The notes: a model not told the origin generated them from the sequence alone. A DNA stretch of 58,239 bases from Bacillus sp. AFS098217 (GCF_002551815.1 NZ_NVPR01000074.1:1-58239), one strand, 5' to 3'. Positions 17,972 through 29,200 are shown, counted from the first letter of the stretch. Numbers and translations are program-made.

Positions 17972-18105
17972 CTATTTGGCAGTCATAATTGACATGGCTT
18001 GTTTAAGAATCTCTACTTCTTGTCTTAATTTCTTATTCCCTCTATAAACCTCATTAAACTGCTTTGGAGTAACTATCACTTGCTGTTTTGAATACAACTT
18101 AATCC
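17972..18105 (-). pseudogene. Remnant of an IS3-type transposase OrfA
   Basis: The minus strand reads from KWIKLYSK to KKLRQEVEILKQAM and then MTAK before a stop at 17972-17974. This pattern (end of a helix-turn-helix, then a leucine-zipper-like Lys/Glu segment and a short tail) is typical of IS3-family OrfA proteins. Only about 44 residues remain, with no start, no OrfB and no terminal repeats. The fragment abuts repeat copy B, whose first bases form its first readable codons. Confidence 0.6.
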
Positions 18106-18266
18106 ATTTTAATTTTTCAATATCTAAATCCCTGCTATGCAGAACAAAAAATAACCTACACTCGCTTGCTCATTCTGTCTTTACTTCGCATGTGGCCAAA
18201 AAAGGCTCTGACCGCCTCTATGCATGGCCAGATGCTCTTGTCCGCCTAAAAAGAGGATATATATAT
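18101..18266 (+). repeat. Dispersed repeat, copy B
   Basis: Starts AATCCATTTTAATTTTTC and shares all internal blocks with copy A. Its 3' end is shortened: after CCTAAAAAGAGG it runs into a TA tract and lacks the GTTTTTGATGTATA end. Copy C follows directly in the same orientation. Confidence 0.8.
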
Positions 18267-18270
18267 AACT

Positions 18271-18440
18271 ATTTTAATTTTTCAATATCTAAATCCCTGC
18301 GATGCAGAATAAAAAGTAACCTACACTTGTTTGCTCATTCTGTCTTTACTTCGCATGTGGCCAAAAAAGGCCCTGACCGCTTCTATGCATGGCCAGATGC
18401 CCTCTCCCGCCTAAAAAGAGGGGTTTTTGATGTATATATA
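18271..18440 (+). repeat. Dispersed repeat, copy C
   Basis: Nearly identical to copy B over about 145 bases, but with the complete 3' end (GAGGGGTTTTTGATGTATA). Its 5' end lacks AATCC. Together B and C form a tandem direct repeat, probably a duplication or two neighbouring insertions. Confidence 0.8.
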
Positions 18441-18514
18441 ATTGTATAAGAAAGTAAAGCGCTTGTTATTTTACTAGAATAAGAGTAGACTCTGAAGTAG
18501 ATGAATAAGAAAAC

Positions 18515-18604
18515 ACATGGGAGTTTGCGGATGCAGACTGAGAGTACGGCTAATCTGTCGTTGACCATTTGAACCTGTTGGATAATGCCAGCGTAGGGAG
18601 AGTG
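18515..18604 (+). ncRNA. TPP riboswitch (THI element) upstream of thiM
   Basis: Contains the conserved CTGAGA (18538-18543) and the signature GGATAATGCCAGCGTAGGGA near its end, preceded by GAACCTG. This is the thiamine pyrophosphate aptamer. The terminator at 18621 is its likely expression platform, turning thiM-thiE off when TPP is plentiful. Confidence 0.95.
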
Positions 18605-18620
18605 TAAAAGCACATGTTCA

Positions 18621-18648
18621 GGCACTTTGCATACGCGAAGTGTCTTTT
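18621..18648 (+). terminator. TPP-controlled terminator of the thiM leader
   Basis: GGCACTT-GC and GC-AAGTGTC enclose a short loop and are followed by TTTTT. It lies between the aptamer and the thiM start. Confidence 0.85.
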
Positions 18649-18685
18649 TGTGTATCTCCCATTATGAAATTAGGAGATGAAAAGA

Positions 18686-19495
18686 ATGAATTTACAAGAA
18701 ATCGCAAAAGTAGTGGAAACAGTGAGAGGGACGAATCCACTTGTACATAATATTACAAATGTGGTTGTAACAAACTTTACGGCCAATGGTTTATTGGCAT
18801 TAGGGGCATCACCTGTGATGGCGTATGCAAAAGAAGAAGTGGCAGAAATGGCTAGCATTGCAGGAGCGCTTGTTCTAAATATGGGAACACTTCGTCCTGA
18901 AGAAGTAGAAGCGATGCTCATTGCTGGAAAAGCAGCAAATACACATCATGTCCCTGTGTTATTTGATCCAGTTGGTGCAGGAGCGACTTCATACCGAACA
19001 GAAGTTGCAAGACATATACCAAGTGAAGTGAAGTTAGCGATGATTCGCGGGAACGCAGCAGAAATTGCTAATGTTATTAATGAAAAGTGGGCAATTAAAG
19101 GTGTGGATGCTGGAGCTGGAAACGGTGATGTAGTAGGGATTGCAAAACAAGCAGCTGATGAATTAGATACAGTTGCGGTGATTACTGGAAAAGAAGATAT
19201 TGTTACAGATGGAGAACGAACATTTATGATTCATAATGGTCATCAAATTTTAACGAAAGTTACAGGAACAGGTTGTTTATTAACTTCTGTAATGGGAGCA
19301 TTCGCAGCCGTTGAACAAAATTATGTGAAAGCTGCAGTTGCTGCATTAACGTTTTATGGTGTAGCAGCGGAAATAGCAGCTGTTAAAACAGTAGAGCTAG
19401 GGCCAGGAAGCTTCCAAATTGAATTTTTGAATCAGCTAGCAAACACTACTGCAGCTGATATTGAACAATATGGAAAGATACAAGAGGTGCAGTAA
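18686..19495 (+). CDS. thiM: Hydroxyethylthiazole kinase
   Basis: 269 residues, the family length. It phosphorylates the thiazole alcohol to THZ-P with ATP, salvaging thiazole for thiamine. [24 protein letters not shown]-type N-terminal sequence, DPVGAGAT and the anion-hole motif TGTGC are visible. An ATG at 18677 is in frame but touches the ribosome binding site AGGAG; the ATG at 18686 is correctly spaced. It forms an operon with thiE behind a TPP riboswitch. Confidence 0.95.
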   Translation: MNLQEIAKVVETVRGTNPLVHNITNVVVTNFTANGLLALGASPVMAYAKEEVAEMASIAGALVLNMGTLRPEEVEAMLIAGKAANTHHVPVLFDPVGAGATSYRTEVARHIPSEVKLAMIRGNAAEIANVINEKWAIKGVDAGAGNGDVVGIAKQAADELDTVAVITGKEDIVTDGERTFMIHNGHQILTKVTGTGCLLTSVMGAFAAVEQNYVKAAVAALTFYGVAAEIAAVKTVELGPGSFQIEFLNQLANTTAADIEQYGKIQEVQ

Positions 19496-19511
19496 GAAGG
19501 GAGGAGGAAAA

Positions 19512-20165
19512 ATGGCGCGTATTGAAATGCAACAAATGTCCAAGTTATTGCAAGTATATTTTATTATGGGGAGCAATAACTGCCAAACGGATCCATTGCA
19601 AGTAATGAAAGAAGCACTAGATGGTGGAACGACACTTTTTCAATTTCGTGAAAAGGGGGAAGGAGCTTTAACTGGAAACGAACGATTGTATTTTGCAAAG
19701 CAGCTACAAGCGCTTTGTAAAGAATATGGTGTGCCTTTTATCGTAAATGATGATGTGGAATTAGCGATTGAACTAGATGCAGACGGCGTTCATATCGGAC
19801 AAGACGATGAAGGAATCACATCAGTTCGTGAAAGAATGGGAGATAAAATTGTTGGAGTGTCTGCTCATACAATCGAAGAAGCGCGTTTTGCAATTGCAAG
19901 TGGCGCGGATTATTTAGGAGTAGGGCCTATCTTCCCGACAAATACAAAAAAGGATACAAAAGCAGTTCAAGGAACGAAAGGACTAAGGTATTTTAGAGAA
20001 GAAGGGATTAGGGTACCGATTGTCGGTATTGGTGGAATTACAATTGAAAATGCTTCTTCTGTTATCGAGGCAGGGGCAGATGGAGTTTCCGTTATTTCCG
20101 CAATTAGTTTAGCGGATTCGGCGTATGAAAGTACGAAGGAATTAGCTCAGCAAGTAAAAAAATAA
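19512..20165 (+). CDS. thiE: Thiamine-phosphate synthase
   Basis: 217 residues, TIM barrel. It joins HMP-PP and THZ-P to thiamine monophosphate. [30 protein letters not shown] and VGIGGI are the pyrophosphate and magnesium binding signatures. GGGAGGAGG precedes the ATG; the gene starts 16 bases after thiM, so the two enzymes that make and use THZ-P are co-expressed. Confidence 0.96.
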   Translation: MARIEMQQMSKLLQVYFIMGSNNCQTDPLQVMKEALDGGTTLFQFREKGEGALTGNERLYFAKQLQALCKEYGVPFIVNDDVELAIELDADGVHIGQDDEGITSVRERMGDKIVGVSAHTIEEARFAIASGADYLGVGPIFPTNTKKDTKAVQGTKGLRYFREEGIRVPIVGIGGITIENASSVIEAGADGVSVISAISLADSAYESTKELAQQVKK

Positions 20166-20186
20166 TTTATTTATTGAGAAAGAATG

Positions 20187-20231
20187 AAAAAAGATCACGC
20201 AACATAGCAAGTGTTGAGTGATCTTTTTTTA
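20187..20231 (+). terminator. Terminator of thiME
   Basis: AAAAAAGATCAC and GTGATCTTTTTTT form the stem around a loop that contains an inner AACA/TGTT pairing. Confidence 0.88.
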
Positions 20232-20307
20232 AGATTTATTTTGAATATTCAGTCTTATCGTGATGATCTAATGGTATAATTTAGAAAAAAATAAGGGAGG
20301 AATCTTT

Positions 20308-21243
20308 GTGATAAAAATAAAATTTGTTGAGCTACAAAATGAACTGTTCAAGTTGTTCGAAAAAAAGGATTTTGAGGCCATGCATAGACTTATTCATAAA
20401 GCGCAAAAGGATTTCCCTGAAAGGCTAGATAAAACGAGTTTTTGGAAGGCATGTGCTTATTCCCTCCAAGGTAAACAAGAGGAAGCGCTCGCTATTTTGA
20501 ATGCAGCTTTAACAAAAGGAGTTTGGTGGAATCCATATACCTTAATGAGTGATCCAGACTTACATGAATTACAAAGCAGAGAAGAATTCAAACTGATTGT
20601 AAAGAAATGTGAAGCTATTTTAAATAATCATCAATTGAATTCTAGTTCTAAATTATTTGTGTATGGAAATGAGGATTCAAACACTGGAATATTTTCGTTA
20701 CATTGGAGAGGTTCGAATGTAAATGATTTTGCACCGTATTGGTATAATGATGAGTTGCTTCATGAGTATGTTTTAGGATTTCCGCAGTCCTCACAAATAT
20801 ATGGAGTGAATTCTTATTGCTGGGATAAGCACGATATAGCTCTAAATGATATTTCTACAACATTTCGTGACTTTAAAGAGAAGTATAATATGGAACAAGT
20901 AATAATTGCTGGAGCTTCGCAAGGAGGGAACTTAGCAATAGAGTTAAGTTTAAATGATAATCTGTTAGCTACTAAGGGATTCATTGCTGTTATACCAGCT
21001 ATTCGAGACATAGAGTCTATAGAAAAGTTGATTCAGACAAAGAAGGTAGCTAATTTGAAAGGATGCATTATTACGGGGGATAAAGATCCATTTTATAAGA
21101 AAACAATTGAATTGATGTCTATATTTGAGAAGTATGATATCAAATGTAAACTAATTGTGAAAGAAGGATTAGGGCACCTTTTTCCAGATGATTTTACAAA
21201 ATTGTTATCAGAAGCTGTTCAATATATAGTAGAACCAAACTAG
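20308..21243 (+). CDS. Alpha/beta hydrolase with helical N-terminal extension
   Basis: 311 residues, GTG start with GGGAGG seven bases upstream. Residues 1-110 are helical and resemble TPR-type repeats (ACAYSLQGKQEEALAILNAAL). From about 115 an alpha/beta hydrolase fold follows, with nucleophile elbow GASQGG (Ser about 205), acid Asp in ITGDKDPFY and His in EGLGHLFP. No signal peptide, so cytosolic. This two-part design occurs in uncharacterised Bacillus hydrolases; the substrate is unknown. It forms a single-gene unit between thiE and ilvA. Confidence 0.75.
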   Translation: MIKIKFVELQNELFKLFEKKDFEAMHRLIHKAQKDFPERLDKTSFWKACAYSLQGKQEEALAILNAALTKGVWWNPYTLMSDPDLHELQSREEFKLIVKKCEAILNNHQLNSSSKLFVYGNEDSNTGIFSLHWRGSNVNDFAPYWYNDELLHEYVLGFPQSSQIYGVNSYCWDKHDIALNDISTTFRDFKEKYNMEQVIIAGASQGGNLAIELSLNDNLLATKGFIAVIPAIRDIESIEKLIQTKKVANLKGCIITGDKDPFYKKTIELMSIFEKYDIKCKLIVKEGLGHLFPDDFTKLLSEAVQYIVEPN

Positions 21244-21354
21244 ATAATAACAAATACTTAAAAATGAATTGGGCTTGAGTTAGAAAATCGTATAAAACAA
21301 ATCTTGTCGCTCAAACTAATATATATGAACATATATCGTTTCGGAGGCGAATGC

Positions 21355-22563
21355 ATGATTTCTTTACAGGATATTATAGCTGCTTATGAGAAAATGAAAG
21401 GCATTGTACATATCACACCACTAGATTATTCAAGTACATTTAGCGAGCTAGCAAATAATGAAGTGTATTTAAAACTTGAAAATTTACAAAAGACGGGCTC
21501 TTTTAAAGTACGTGGCTCTTATAATAAGATGGTTTCTCTTGAAAAAGGAGAATTAGAAAATGGAGTTATTGCAGCATCAGCTGGAAATCATGCGCAAGGA
21601 GTCGCCTATTCTAGTAATATGCTGGGTATTCCCTGCACGATTGTAATGCCAAAAGGTGCACCACTAAGTAAGGTACTTGCGACAAAGAGATATGGTGCGC
21701 ATGTGGAACTACAAGGGGATGTATTTGATGATGCTTTGGCATATGCGTTAGATTTGAAAGAAGAAACGGGTGCAAAATTTATTCACCCGTTTGATGATGA
21801 AGCAGTGATTGCTGGTCAAGGTACAGTGGGATTAGAGATCATGCAGCAACTTGATGACGTCGAAGCTGTTATTTGTCCTGTTGGAGGCGGCGGCTTAATT
21901 GCAGGTGTTGCGATGGCGATTAAAGAGCAAAAACCGTCGGTGAAAATATATGGCGTACAAGCACTTGCTTGTCCAGGGATGAAGCAATCACTTCAAGAAA
22001 AGAAAGTGATAACAGTAGATGGTGCACCGACTATGGCTGATGGTATTGCAGTAAAAAGGCCAGGAGATTTAACATTTCAACTTGTACAACGTTATGTGGA
22101 TGATATTTTTTGTGTAGATGAAATGGAAATTTCGAGAACGATGTTAATGCTACTTGAGCGCAATAAATTATTAGTAGAGGGATCGGGTGCTAGTTCATTG
22201 GCTGCTTTACTCTATCAAAAAATCCCAGTGAAAGAGAAGAAAATTGTGCCGGTTTTAAGTGGTGGTAACGTTGATGTAAACCTCATTGCACGTATCATTG
22301 AGCATGGCATGGTTGAAGCCGGACGCTTTGTCCATATTGCAACAATGATTAAAGATAAACCAGGATATTTGCAACATTTACTTGAAATCGTAACAAGCTT
22401 TGAAGCAAATGTATTGAATATACATTTAGAACGAATTGGAACAAAGGTGTTTCCAGGGTATGCGCAGATCCACTTGTCATTAGAGACGAAAGATAAAAAT
22501 CATATTGAAGAAATATTAAGTGGAATAGAAAGGAAAGGGTATCACGTAGAGGTTATTGAATGA
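21355..22563 (+). CDS. ilvA: Threonine ammonia-lyase (threonine dehydratase)
   Basis: 402 residues. It deaminates threonine to 2-oxobutyrate, feeding isoleucine synthesis or threonine catabolism. PLP lysine K51 lies in KTGSFKVRG, and the phosphate-binding loop is GGGGLIAGVA. The C-terminal about 75 residues form a single ACT-like domain (MIKDKPGYLQHLLEIV), as in the short one-ACT class. An upstream in-frame ATG exists, but GGAGG fits the ATG at 21355. It is not in an ilv cluster, so a catabolic TdcB-like role is possible. Confidence 0.9.
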   Translation: MISLQDIIAAYEKMKGIVHITPLDYSSTFSELANNEVYLKLENLQKTGSFKVRGSYNKMVSLEKGELENGVIAASAGNHAQGVAYSSNMLGIPCTIVMPKGAPLSKVLATKRYGAHVELQGDVFDDALAYALDLKEETGAKFIHPFDDEAVIAGQGTVGLEIMQQLDDVEAVICPVGGGGLIAGVAMAIKEQKPSVKIYGVQALACPGMKQSLQEKKVITVDGAPTMADGIAVKRPGDLTFQLVQRYVDDIFCVDEMEISRTMLMLLERNKLLVEGSGASSLAALLYQKIPVKEKKIVPVLSGGNVDVNLIARIIEHGMVEAGRFVHIATMIKDKPGYLQHLLEIVTSFEANVLNIHLERIGTKVFPGYAQIHLSLETKDKNHIEEILSGIERKGYHVEVIE

Positions 22564-22570
22564 AAGTTTT

Positions 22571-22586
22571 AAACAAACGTTTGATT
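22571..22586. promoter_or_regulatory. CAAACGTTTG palindrome after ilvA
   Basis: AAACAAACGTTTGATT starts eight bases after the ilvA stop. The same 16 bases recur at 34591-34606 and a longer version at 34635-34652. It resembles a TetR-family operator but is not at an evident promoter here. Confidence 0.45.
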
Positions 22587-22591
22587 AAATG

Positions 22592-22628
22592 AAAAAAGCA
22601 CAAACTTGAAAAAAAGTTTGTGCTTTTC
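22592..22628. terminator. Shared terminator between ilvA and the dcu gene
   Basis: AAAAGCACAAACTT and AAGTTTGTGCTTTT pair perfectly around a short A-rich loop. It lies between convergent genes and can work in both directions. Confidence 0.9.
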
Positions 22629-22633
22629 GTTCA

Positions 22634-23947
22634 TTAAAACATGATTGAAATGAGTAGCATTCCAATTCCAATGGAAGTAAATGTTGCGATAAGACCAGGA
22701 ATCATAAAGCTATGATTTAATACATACTTACCGATATGTGTTGTTCCAGTACGATCAAAGTTAATCGCAGCAACAATGGTTCCGTAGTTTGGAATGAAGA
22801 AATAACCATTTACTGCAGGGAACATTGCAATGAGCAGTGCCGGTGAAATGCCAAGTGATAATCCAAGTGGCACGAGAGCACGTACTGTTGCTGCTTGGCT
22901 ATATAGTAAGATTGATAAGATAAATAGTGCGATAGCGAATAGCCATGGTGCACTTGTTACTAAGTGTTGAATGGATCCTTGAATTATATTCAAGTTTCCG
23001 TTAAAGAATGTGTCTCCCATCCAAGCGATACCAAAAATGGCAACGACAGCTGTAGCTCCTGCTTTAAAGACATTACCAGATACAATACTTTCTACATTTG
23101 GTTTACAGAAGATAATAATAAGAGCAGCAATTGTTAACATGACCATTTCAATTGTGTTTGGCATGGAAAGTCGAACTAATTTTCCATCTATCATCCATCC
23201 TGGACGAAGTGCTTCGAATGAACCGAGAAGAACAACAAAAATAGTTGCGAATAAGAAGAGAATAACAGATAACTTGGCGCCCTTTGTACCTACAAACTCT
23301 TTCTTTTCTTCAAGTTTAGGAATCATGCCTTCCTTTAATCGTTTCAAGTATTCTGGATCTTCATTTAACTCTTTTCCCATTTTGCTAGCAACAAAAGCTG
23401 CTAACATACAAGCAATAAAAGTAGAAGGAATACTTACTTTTAAAATATCTAACAATGTAATTTTATAATCAGCTAGCATTGCTAAAAGAGCAACAGTTGC
23501 AGCCGAGATTGGACTTGCTGTAATTGCCTGTTGTGAAGCAATGACGGCGATTGACATCGGGCGTTCAGGTCTAATTCCTGATTCACGTGATACTTCTGCG
23601 ATAACAGGAAGTACAGAATAGGCAACATGACCAGTTCCAGCGCACAGCGTAAATAAATAAGTTACAATAGGTGCGAAAAATGTGATACGCTTTGGATTTT
23701 TACGCAATGCTTTTTCTGCAAGGTGGACAAGATAATCCATCCCCCCTGCTGCTTGCAATGCACCGGCAGCTGTAATTACTGCTAAAATCATCAGCATAAC
23801 GTCAATAGGGGGAGCTGTAGGTTGCAAGTGGAAGACAAATACGAGGATTGCCATACCGACTCCACCCATTACTCCTAGACCAACTCCGCCAAGGCGTGCG
23901 CCAATGAAAATGCAGAGCAGTAAAGTAAGAAATTGTAGCCAAAACAT
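22634..23947 (-). CDS. dcuB: Anaerobic C4-dicarboxylate transporter, Dcu family
   Basis: 437 residues, about 10-12 membrane spans. The N-terminal MFWLQFLTLLLCIFIGARLGG, ASQQAITASPISAAT and GTGHVAYSVLP are typical of DcuA/DcuB carriers. The family exchanges fumarate, malate or aspartate for succinate during anaerobic growth. DcuA and DcuB cannot be told apart here with certainty. CCGGAGG precedes the ATG on the minus strand. It is monocistronic and divergent from the c-di-GMP-controlled chemoreceptor. Confidence 0.85.
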   Translation of the reverse strand: MFWLQFLTLLLCIFIGARLGGVGLGVMGGVGMAILVFVFHLQPTAPPIDVMLMILAVITAAGALQAAGGMDYLVHLAEKALRKNPKRITFFAPIVTYLFTLCAGTGHVAYSVLPVIAEVSRESGIRPERPMSIAVIASQQAITASPISAATVALLAMLADYKITLLDILKVSIPSTFIACMLAAFVASKMGKELNEDPEYLKRLKEGMIPKLEEKKEFVGTKGAKLSVILFLFATIFVVLLGSFEALRPGWMIDGKLVRLSMPNTIEMVMLTIAALIIIFCKPNVESIVSGNVFKAGATAVVAIFGIAWMGDTFFNGNLNIIQGSIQHLVTSAPWLFAIALFILSILLYSQAATVRALVPLGLSLGISPALLIAMFPAVNGYFFIPNYGTIVAAINFDRTGTTHIGKYVLNHSFMIPGLIATFTSIGIGMLLISIMF

Positions 23948-24224
23948 GATAAACTACCTCCGGAATTCATAGGATTAGATATTTTTGAATAATTTAATTT
24001 GTGTAAAAATTAATAAAGCATCCAAATGAAACCTTTATTTATAAACCTTTTTTATTATATAACACATAAAAAGTAACATTCACTCTTTTTATAGAATTAT
24101 TTTGATAAAACTTTTTATTTGAATTTTATATTTATATGTGCAAATAAGTGGACAATTTAATTTTTATGTTGTAACCTGTGGAAGAGAATATTTAATTCTC
24201 ATAAAACTCCCATATCGTTCAACT

Positions 24225-24320
24225 CGTTCAGCGAGAAAGGCAAACTAATGGAAACATGAGGGCGCAAAACTATAGGAGCTAAGGTCAAAAACTGACTAAG
24301 CTAGCCAGTTACCGGACGGA
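24225..24320 (+). ncRNA. Cyclic di-GMP-I (GEMM-I) riboswitch
   Basis: The leader contains the GEMM core: GGCAAAC, the GGAAAC tetraloop stem, GGGCGCAAAAC, a GGAGCTAAGG segment and the terminal CTAGCCAGTTACCG. These correspond to the tetraloop, tetraloop receptor and ligand-contact segments of c-di-GMP-I aptamers. It is followed by mutually exclusive hairpins and a chemoreceptor gene, a known GEMM target class. Confidence 0.88.
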
Positions 24321-24325
24321 TAGGG

Positions 24326-24366
24326 TTGGTCTTGACCAATGCTTTTTTTACATTGGTCTTTTTTTT
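24326..24366 (+). terminator. Expression platform of the c-di-GMP switch
   Basis: GACCAATG (24334-24341) and CATTGGTC (24351-24358) plus a long T run form a terminator. TTGGT (24326-24330) can instead pair with ACCAA (24335-24339), destroying it. The aptamer state presumably selects between them; the sign of the response cannot be read from sequence. Confidence 0.8.
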
Positions 24367-24459
24367 ATTTGCACACCCTTAAATGAGAAGTGTTATCATT
24401 TCTGGGTGTTATTTATATTCTTATATCTTATTATACGAAAAATAAAGGAGGTAGTTTTG

Positions 24460-26199
24460 ATGAAAAAATATTGGCACAAGCTATCGTTTTTACAGAAAAA
24501 TGTATTATTAACCGTCCTTGTTATTTTAACGCTTGTTGGAAGTATGGGAGTAATAAGTCTTAATATGTTCCAAAGCAACATGATGTCTTTATTTGAAAGA
24601 CAATCTATTGAAACAGGGGATACTGTATTAAATGAGTTAGACAAGCAATTGATCGAAGATATTGCGAAGGACCCTGCGAGTCAAAGAGTGAAGAAAGAGA
24701 AGCTAACGGAGCAACTAGATGAAGTTACAAAAAAATTAAAAAGCGTGGGACAAGCATATGTAATAAGTTCAAAAACGAATGAAAAGGGCGAACTACAAAT
24801 TGTTGGTTTAAACACCAAGTTGGCGAAGTCCGTACCTGTGAAACCAGGTGAGTATTTTGGACAACCGGATCATTGGATGAAAGCATACCATAAAGTAATG
24901 GATACGAAGAAAGCACAAATGACAGAAGTGTATAAAGATGAGTTTGGTTCATGGGTAACGATATTAGAACCGATTACTGATCAAGAAAAAAACATTGTTG
25001 CAGTTGTGGCAGCTGATGTAGATGCTTCTATCGTTCCTAGCACAAAGCAAAAGTTTATTATACAAGGTTTAATCTTTATTTCTATTTCATTAGTAATTGC
25101 TATTGTAGTTCAATTTTTTATTGTCCGCAGTTCTTTAGCTCCGTTACAAGATTTACGTGAAGGGTTACGTAAAGTAGGAGAGGGAGATTTAAGTATTCAA
25201 TTACAAGAGCGACCAGATGATATTGGGATTATTAATGCCTACTTCAATACTACAATTGAAAAGTTTAAATCGATTATTGATAAAGTAAAGCAGACGGCAG
25301 AACAAGTTTCTTCTTCTTCACAAGAACTATCAGCAAGTACAGAGGAAAACAGCATGGCAGTTCAAGAGATTGCAAGCTCTATGGAAGGTTTAAATGAAGG
25401 AGCACGATCTCAAGAAGTTTCTGTACAAAAATGTTTACATATTGTACATGAGATGGGAAGTAAAATAGAAGAGATTACAGGTGCTGCTAAACAGGTTGCA
25501 AATGCGTCTGAAGGTATGGAGCATCATTCAGTAGAAGGAAATGAAGTCATTGATCAAATTATTAACCAAATGAATTTGATTCAAAGTGCAGTGCAAGATC
25601 TATCTTCTATTATTTATTCATTAGAAAATCGCTCAAAACAAATTAGCGACATTGTAACTGTTATCACAGGAATTTCGAATCAAACAAATTTACTTGCTTT
25701 AAACGCATCTATTGAAGCATCTCGTGCTGGGGAAGCAGGGAGAGGATTTGCCGTTGTAGCAGACGAGGTACGTAAGCTAGCAGAACAGACTGAGACATCA
25801 GCTAAAGATATTGCTAAATTAATTGGAGAAACACAAGCAGAAACTGAAGAAGCTGTAGTTTCGATGCAAAAAGGTTCGAAAGAAGTAGAATCTGGGATTA
25901 CACTTGTTCAGAGCAGTGGTGCCTTCTTCGAAAAAATTTCAAAATCGGCACAATCTGTTACGAATCAAGTCAAAGAGGTTTCTAGTAATTCAAATGATAT
26001 TTTACAAAATAGCCAAGGAATTGTTCAAGTTGTTGATGAATTATCCCATATTGCTAAGACATATGCGAATAGTAGCGGTCATGTAGAAGAGAGTATGAAA
26101 GAGCAAGAGATGTCTGTTCAAGATATCGCTGAGTTAGCTACATCCTTAAGTTGGCTTGCTCAAGAATTACAAGAACTAATTGGTGAGTTTAAAAGTTAA
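24460..26199 (+). CDS. Methyl-accepting chemotaxis protein
   Basis: 579 residues. A membrane span at about 14-36 and another at about 190-214 bracket an extracellular sensor of about 150 residues, probably single-Cache-like ([11 protein letters not shown]). A HAMP segment follows, then the cytoplasmic signalling hairpin with the conserved tip [23 protein letters not shown] split around residue 430, flanked by coiled coil with methylation-type EE/QE pairs. It passes ligand signals to CheA/CheW. Start ATG follows AAAGGAGG. Expression is gated by the c-di-GMP riboswitch, linking motility decisions to the second messenger. Confidence 0.93.
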   Translation: MKKYWHKLSFLQKNVLLTVLVILTLVGSMGVISLNMFQSNMMSLFERQSIETGDTVLNELDKQLIEDIAKDPASQRVKKEKLTEQLDEVTKKLKSVGQAYVISSKTNEKGELQIVGLNTKLAKSVPVKPGEYFGQPDHWMKAYHKVMDTKKAQMTEVYKDEFGSWVTILEPITDQEKNIVAVVAADVDASIVPSTKQKFIIQGLIFISISLVIAIVVQFFIVRSSLAPLQDLREGLRKVGEGDLSIQLQERPDDIGIINAYFNTTIEKFKSIIDKVKQTAEQVSSSSQELSASTEENSMAVQEIASSMEGLNEGARSQEVSVQKCLHIVHEMGSKIEEITGAAKQVANASEGMEHHSVEGNEVIDQIINQMNLIQSAVQDLSSIIYSLENRSKQISDIVTVITGISNQTNLLALNASIEASRAGEAGRGFAVVADEVRKLAEQTETSAKDIAKLIGETQAETEEAVVSMQKGSKEVESGITLVQSSGAFFEKISKSAQSVTNQVKEVSSNSNDILQNSQGIVQVVDELSHIAKTYANSSGHVEESMKEQEMSVQDIAELATSLSWLAQELQELIGEFKS

Positions 26200-26210
26200 T
26201 AGAATATAAA

Positions 26211-26237
26211 AAAGGTGTGGTAAAAATCCACACCTTT
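26211..26237 (+). terminator. Hairpin between the chemoreceptor and NRPS genes
   Basis: AAAGGTGTGG and CCACACCTTT form a perfect 10-bp stem. Only a weak TTTAT tail follows, so partial readthrough into the NRPS gene is possible. Confidence 0.65.
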
Positions 26238-26262
26238 ATCCAATGGAAAGAGAGGGTTTTGA

Positions 26263-29200
26263 ATGAGTATTTCTTTAAAAGTTTCTTATGTGGAGAAGTA
26301 TAAACAATTTTTACAACAAAATTATGAATCTATTATAATTCCAAAAGATTTTCAAACAGCTGAGAATAAACAAGAAAAACTACAAGATGTTTATATAGAT
26401 GGTACAGATATGCTAGAAATGGTAACGGCTATCTTTGTATGGATGCATCATGCTAGTAACGAAAATCAAATTGTAGTTCTTTATCATACAGGGGAAATGG
26501 CATATCCATTATTTGTGAATATATCAAAGGAACTTTCTTATAAAGAATTAAAAGAAGAAGTCGCTGACCAGATGATGCAAATTCAAAATATGAAGAAAGA
26601 ACAAAGAGAAGCAATAAAGTATGATGATAAAAAATGGGGACTAGCACCTGTTGTAATTGGAAAAGAAAATACATATGGCCAGTTGAACTTCACAGAAAAC
26701 GAAAATGGAGATTTTGAAGTTTCTTGCAATATAATGCAATTAAAAGAAAGAACAGCAATCCGTTATGTAAAACAAATTCAGCATGTATTACAACAAGGCT
26801 TTGAAAATGAAGAGCAATTTGTTGTAGATATGGATATTCTTACAGAAGAAGAGTTAGCGTTATATCATGAAATAAATTGTACCAAAGTCGTGTATCCAAA
26901 TAAAAATATTACCGAGATGTTTTATGAAACGGTAGCAAAATTTTCAAACCGTGTCGCATTATCTTCGGTCGAGGGATCTTTAACATATGAACAATTGAAT
27001 AAAAAAAGTAATCAAATTGCACATATGTTAATACAACATGGGGTGAAGCAGGGTGACTATGTCGGTATCTTTATGAAACGTAGCATTGATACGGTAGTAA
27101 GTTTATTAGCTATTTTAAAAACAGGTGCTGCTTATATTCCAATCGATCCTGATTATCCAGCGAATCGTGTACAGTATATTATTGAAGATAGCCAGTCAAC
27201 GTTAGTATTAACAAAAGAAACCAAATTGACATATACAGGGATTCAAGAATTGTCCGTTTATGAAAGTAATACGTTTCCTGATACAGATATAAAACTTCCA
27301 ATTCATCTTGATGATATTGCATATATGATATATACGTCAGGATCTACAGGAAATCCAAAAGGTACTATGCTTGCACATCGTGGTGTAGTTAATTTATGTA
27401 CATGGATGAAAAAACATTATGAATTAACAGAGGAAGATGTTTTTGCACAATTTCCGTCATTTAGTTTTGATGCATCTATTTGGGAATTGTTTGCGTCGCT
27501 ATTTTGTGGTGGGAATTTATATGTGTTACTTGATGAACAAAGATTATCAGTAGATACATTTGCTGATGCAATCTATAAGGTGAAGGCAACATCTATTTTA
27601 GGCTTAGCTACAATCTTTTTACAACAAGTCGCAACATATCTTCCGGAAGAAGATACATATAAATTGAATTCACTAAAGAGAATTGCGGTTGGTGGCGAAA
27701 TGCTGACAGCGGAAGTTGTTAGACTATGGAGAGAGCGAATCGGAACGCATGTTCAATTAAATAATGCATACGGGCCAACGGAGTGCACGATTACAACAAC
27801 GGCCTATGCAATTCCGGCAGAATTAAATGATAATCTGGCTAGTATCCCAATTGGGAAACCAGCAGATAATTATCGGGTTATGATTTTGAATAAGAATAGG
27901 AAGCTATGTCCAATTGGTATCCCAGGGGAACTATATATAGAATCAGTGGGATTAGCAAAGGGGTATTTTAATAAGCCAGAAAAAACGGCAGAAGCATTCA
28001 TTTCGCACCCTTTTAAACCTAATAGTAAAATATACAAAACTGGTGATATTGTAAAACTATTAGAAGATGGAAACATTGAGTTTTTACACCGAAAAGATAA
28101 CCAAGTAAAGATAAGAGGACATCGTATTGAATTAGGTGAAATTCAAAATACGATTGCAAAATATGAAAAAATAAAAGAAGTATCTGTATTTACAAAGAAA
28201 AGCGCAGAAGGTAGTCATTATTTAGTCGCTTTTTATACAACGGTTGATGGGATAGCTATATCAGAGCTGATACATGAATTGAGAGAACAACTTCCAGATT
28301 ATATGGTGCCATCTAAATTGATTTATATTGACGAACTTCCGCTTACACCAAATAAAAAGGTAGATATTAAGAAATTGGCAGAATTAGAAGAGGATTATGA
28401 ACCAATTCGTCTGCAAGAATATATTGCACCATCTACTGAGAGCGAGAAGAAAATAGCAGAGGCATGGGCTGAAGTATTAGAGATTCAAAAAATTGGTGTA
28501 CATGATGATTTCTTTACAATTGGTGGGCACTCATTAAAAGTATTGCGAATTTTAACATTGTTAAAAGAAGATTTTCCGCATTTAACAATTCAAGATTTCT
28601 TTAAGGAAAAAACAGTGTACCAATTAGCGAGAATACAGAGGGAATTAAAAGTAGAAGAAAAAGAAGTATTTCGTGAATATAAATGGATTCATGAACCAAA
28701 GACTATTATGTATCCAGAAGTTATAAAAGGTAGCCGTATTTCGAATATCTTTTTAACAGGGGCAACTGGTTATTTAGGGTCTCATGTCTTATATGAATTA
28801 TTACAACAAACTTCTTCACATATTTATTGTTTAGTAAGACCCACGAAAGATGTACAGCAAAGAATTATCGATACATTAACAGGTTATTTTAACGATATGC
28901 CTAATGAATTACTTGCACGTATAACAGCTGTTCCTGGTGACCTTGGAGAAGATTGTCTTGGATTAAATGAGGAAGAGTTTATATCGATACGCTCTAATAT
29001 TGATGCAGTAATTCACTGCGGTGCGGATGTAAGGCATTTTGGAGACGTAAGGCAATTTGAAAATGTAAATGTTCAAGGAACAAGACGTATGCTTGCATTA
29101 GCTGATGAAGGAGCAACATTCCATTTCATTTCTACGATTGGTATTCCAATAGATTTAGCTGTAGAACAATGGGATACGTATGAGAAAATTGGTGACTTCA

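Noticed and set aside
18192-18449. Open frame of 85 codons across repeats B and C
   Set aside because: It simply translates the two repeat copies, giving the same peptide twice; no ribosome binding site.
19461-19511. Upstream start for thiE overlapping thiM
   Set aside because: The extension has no ribosome binding site, whereas GGGAGGAGG fits the ATG at 19512.
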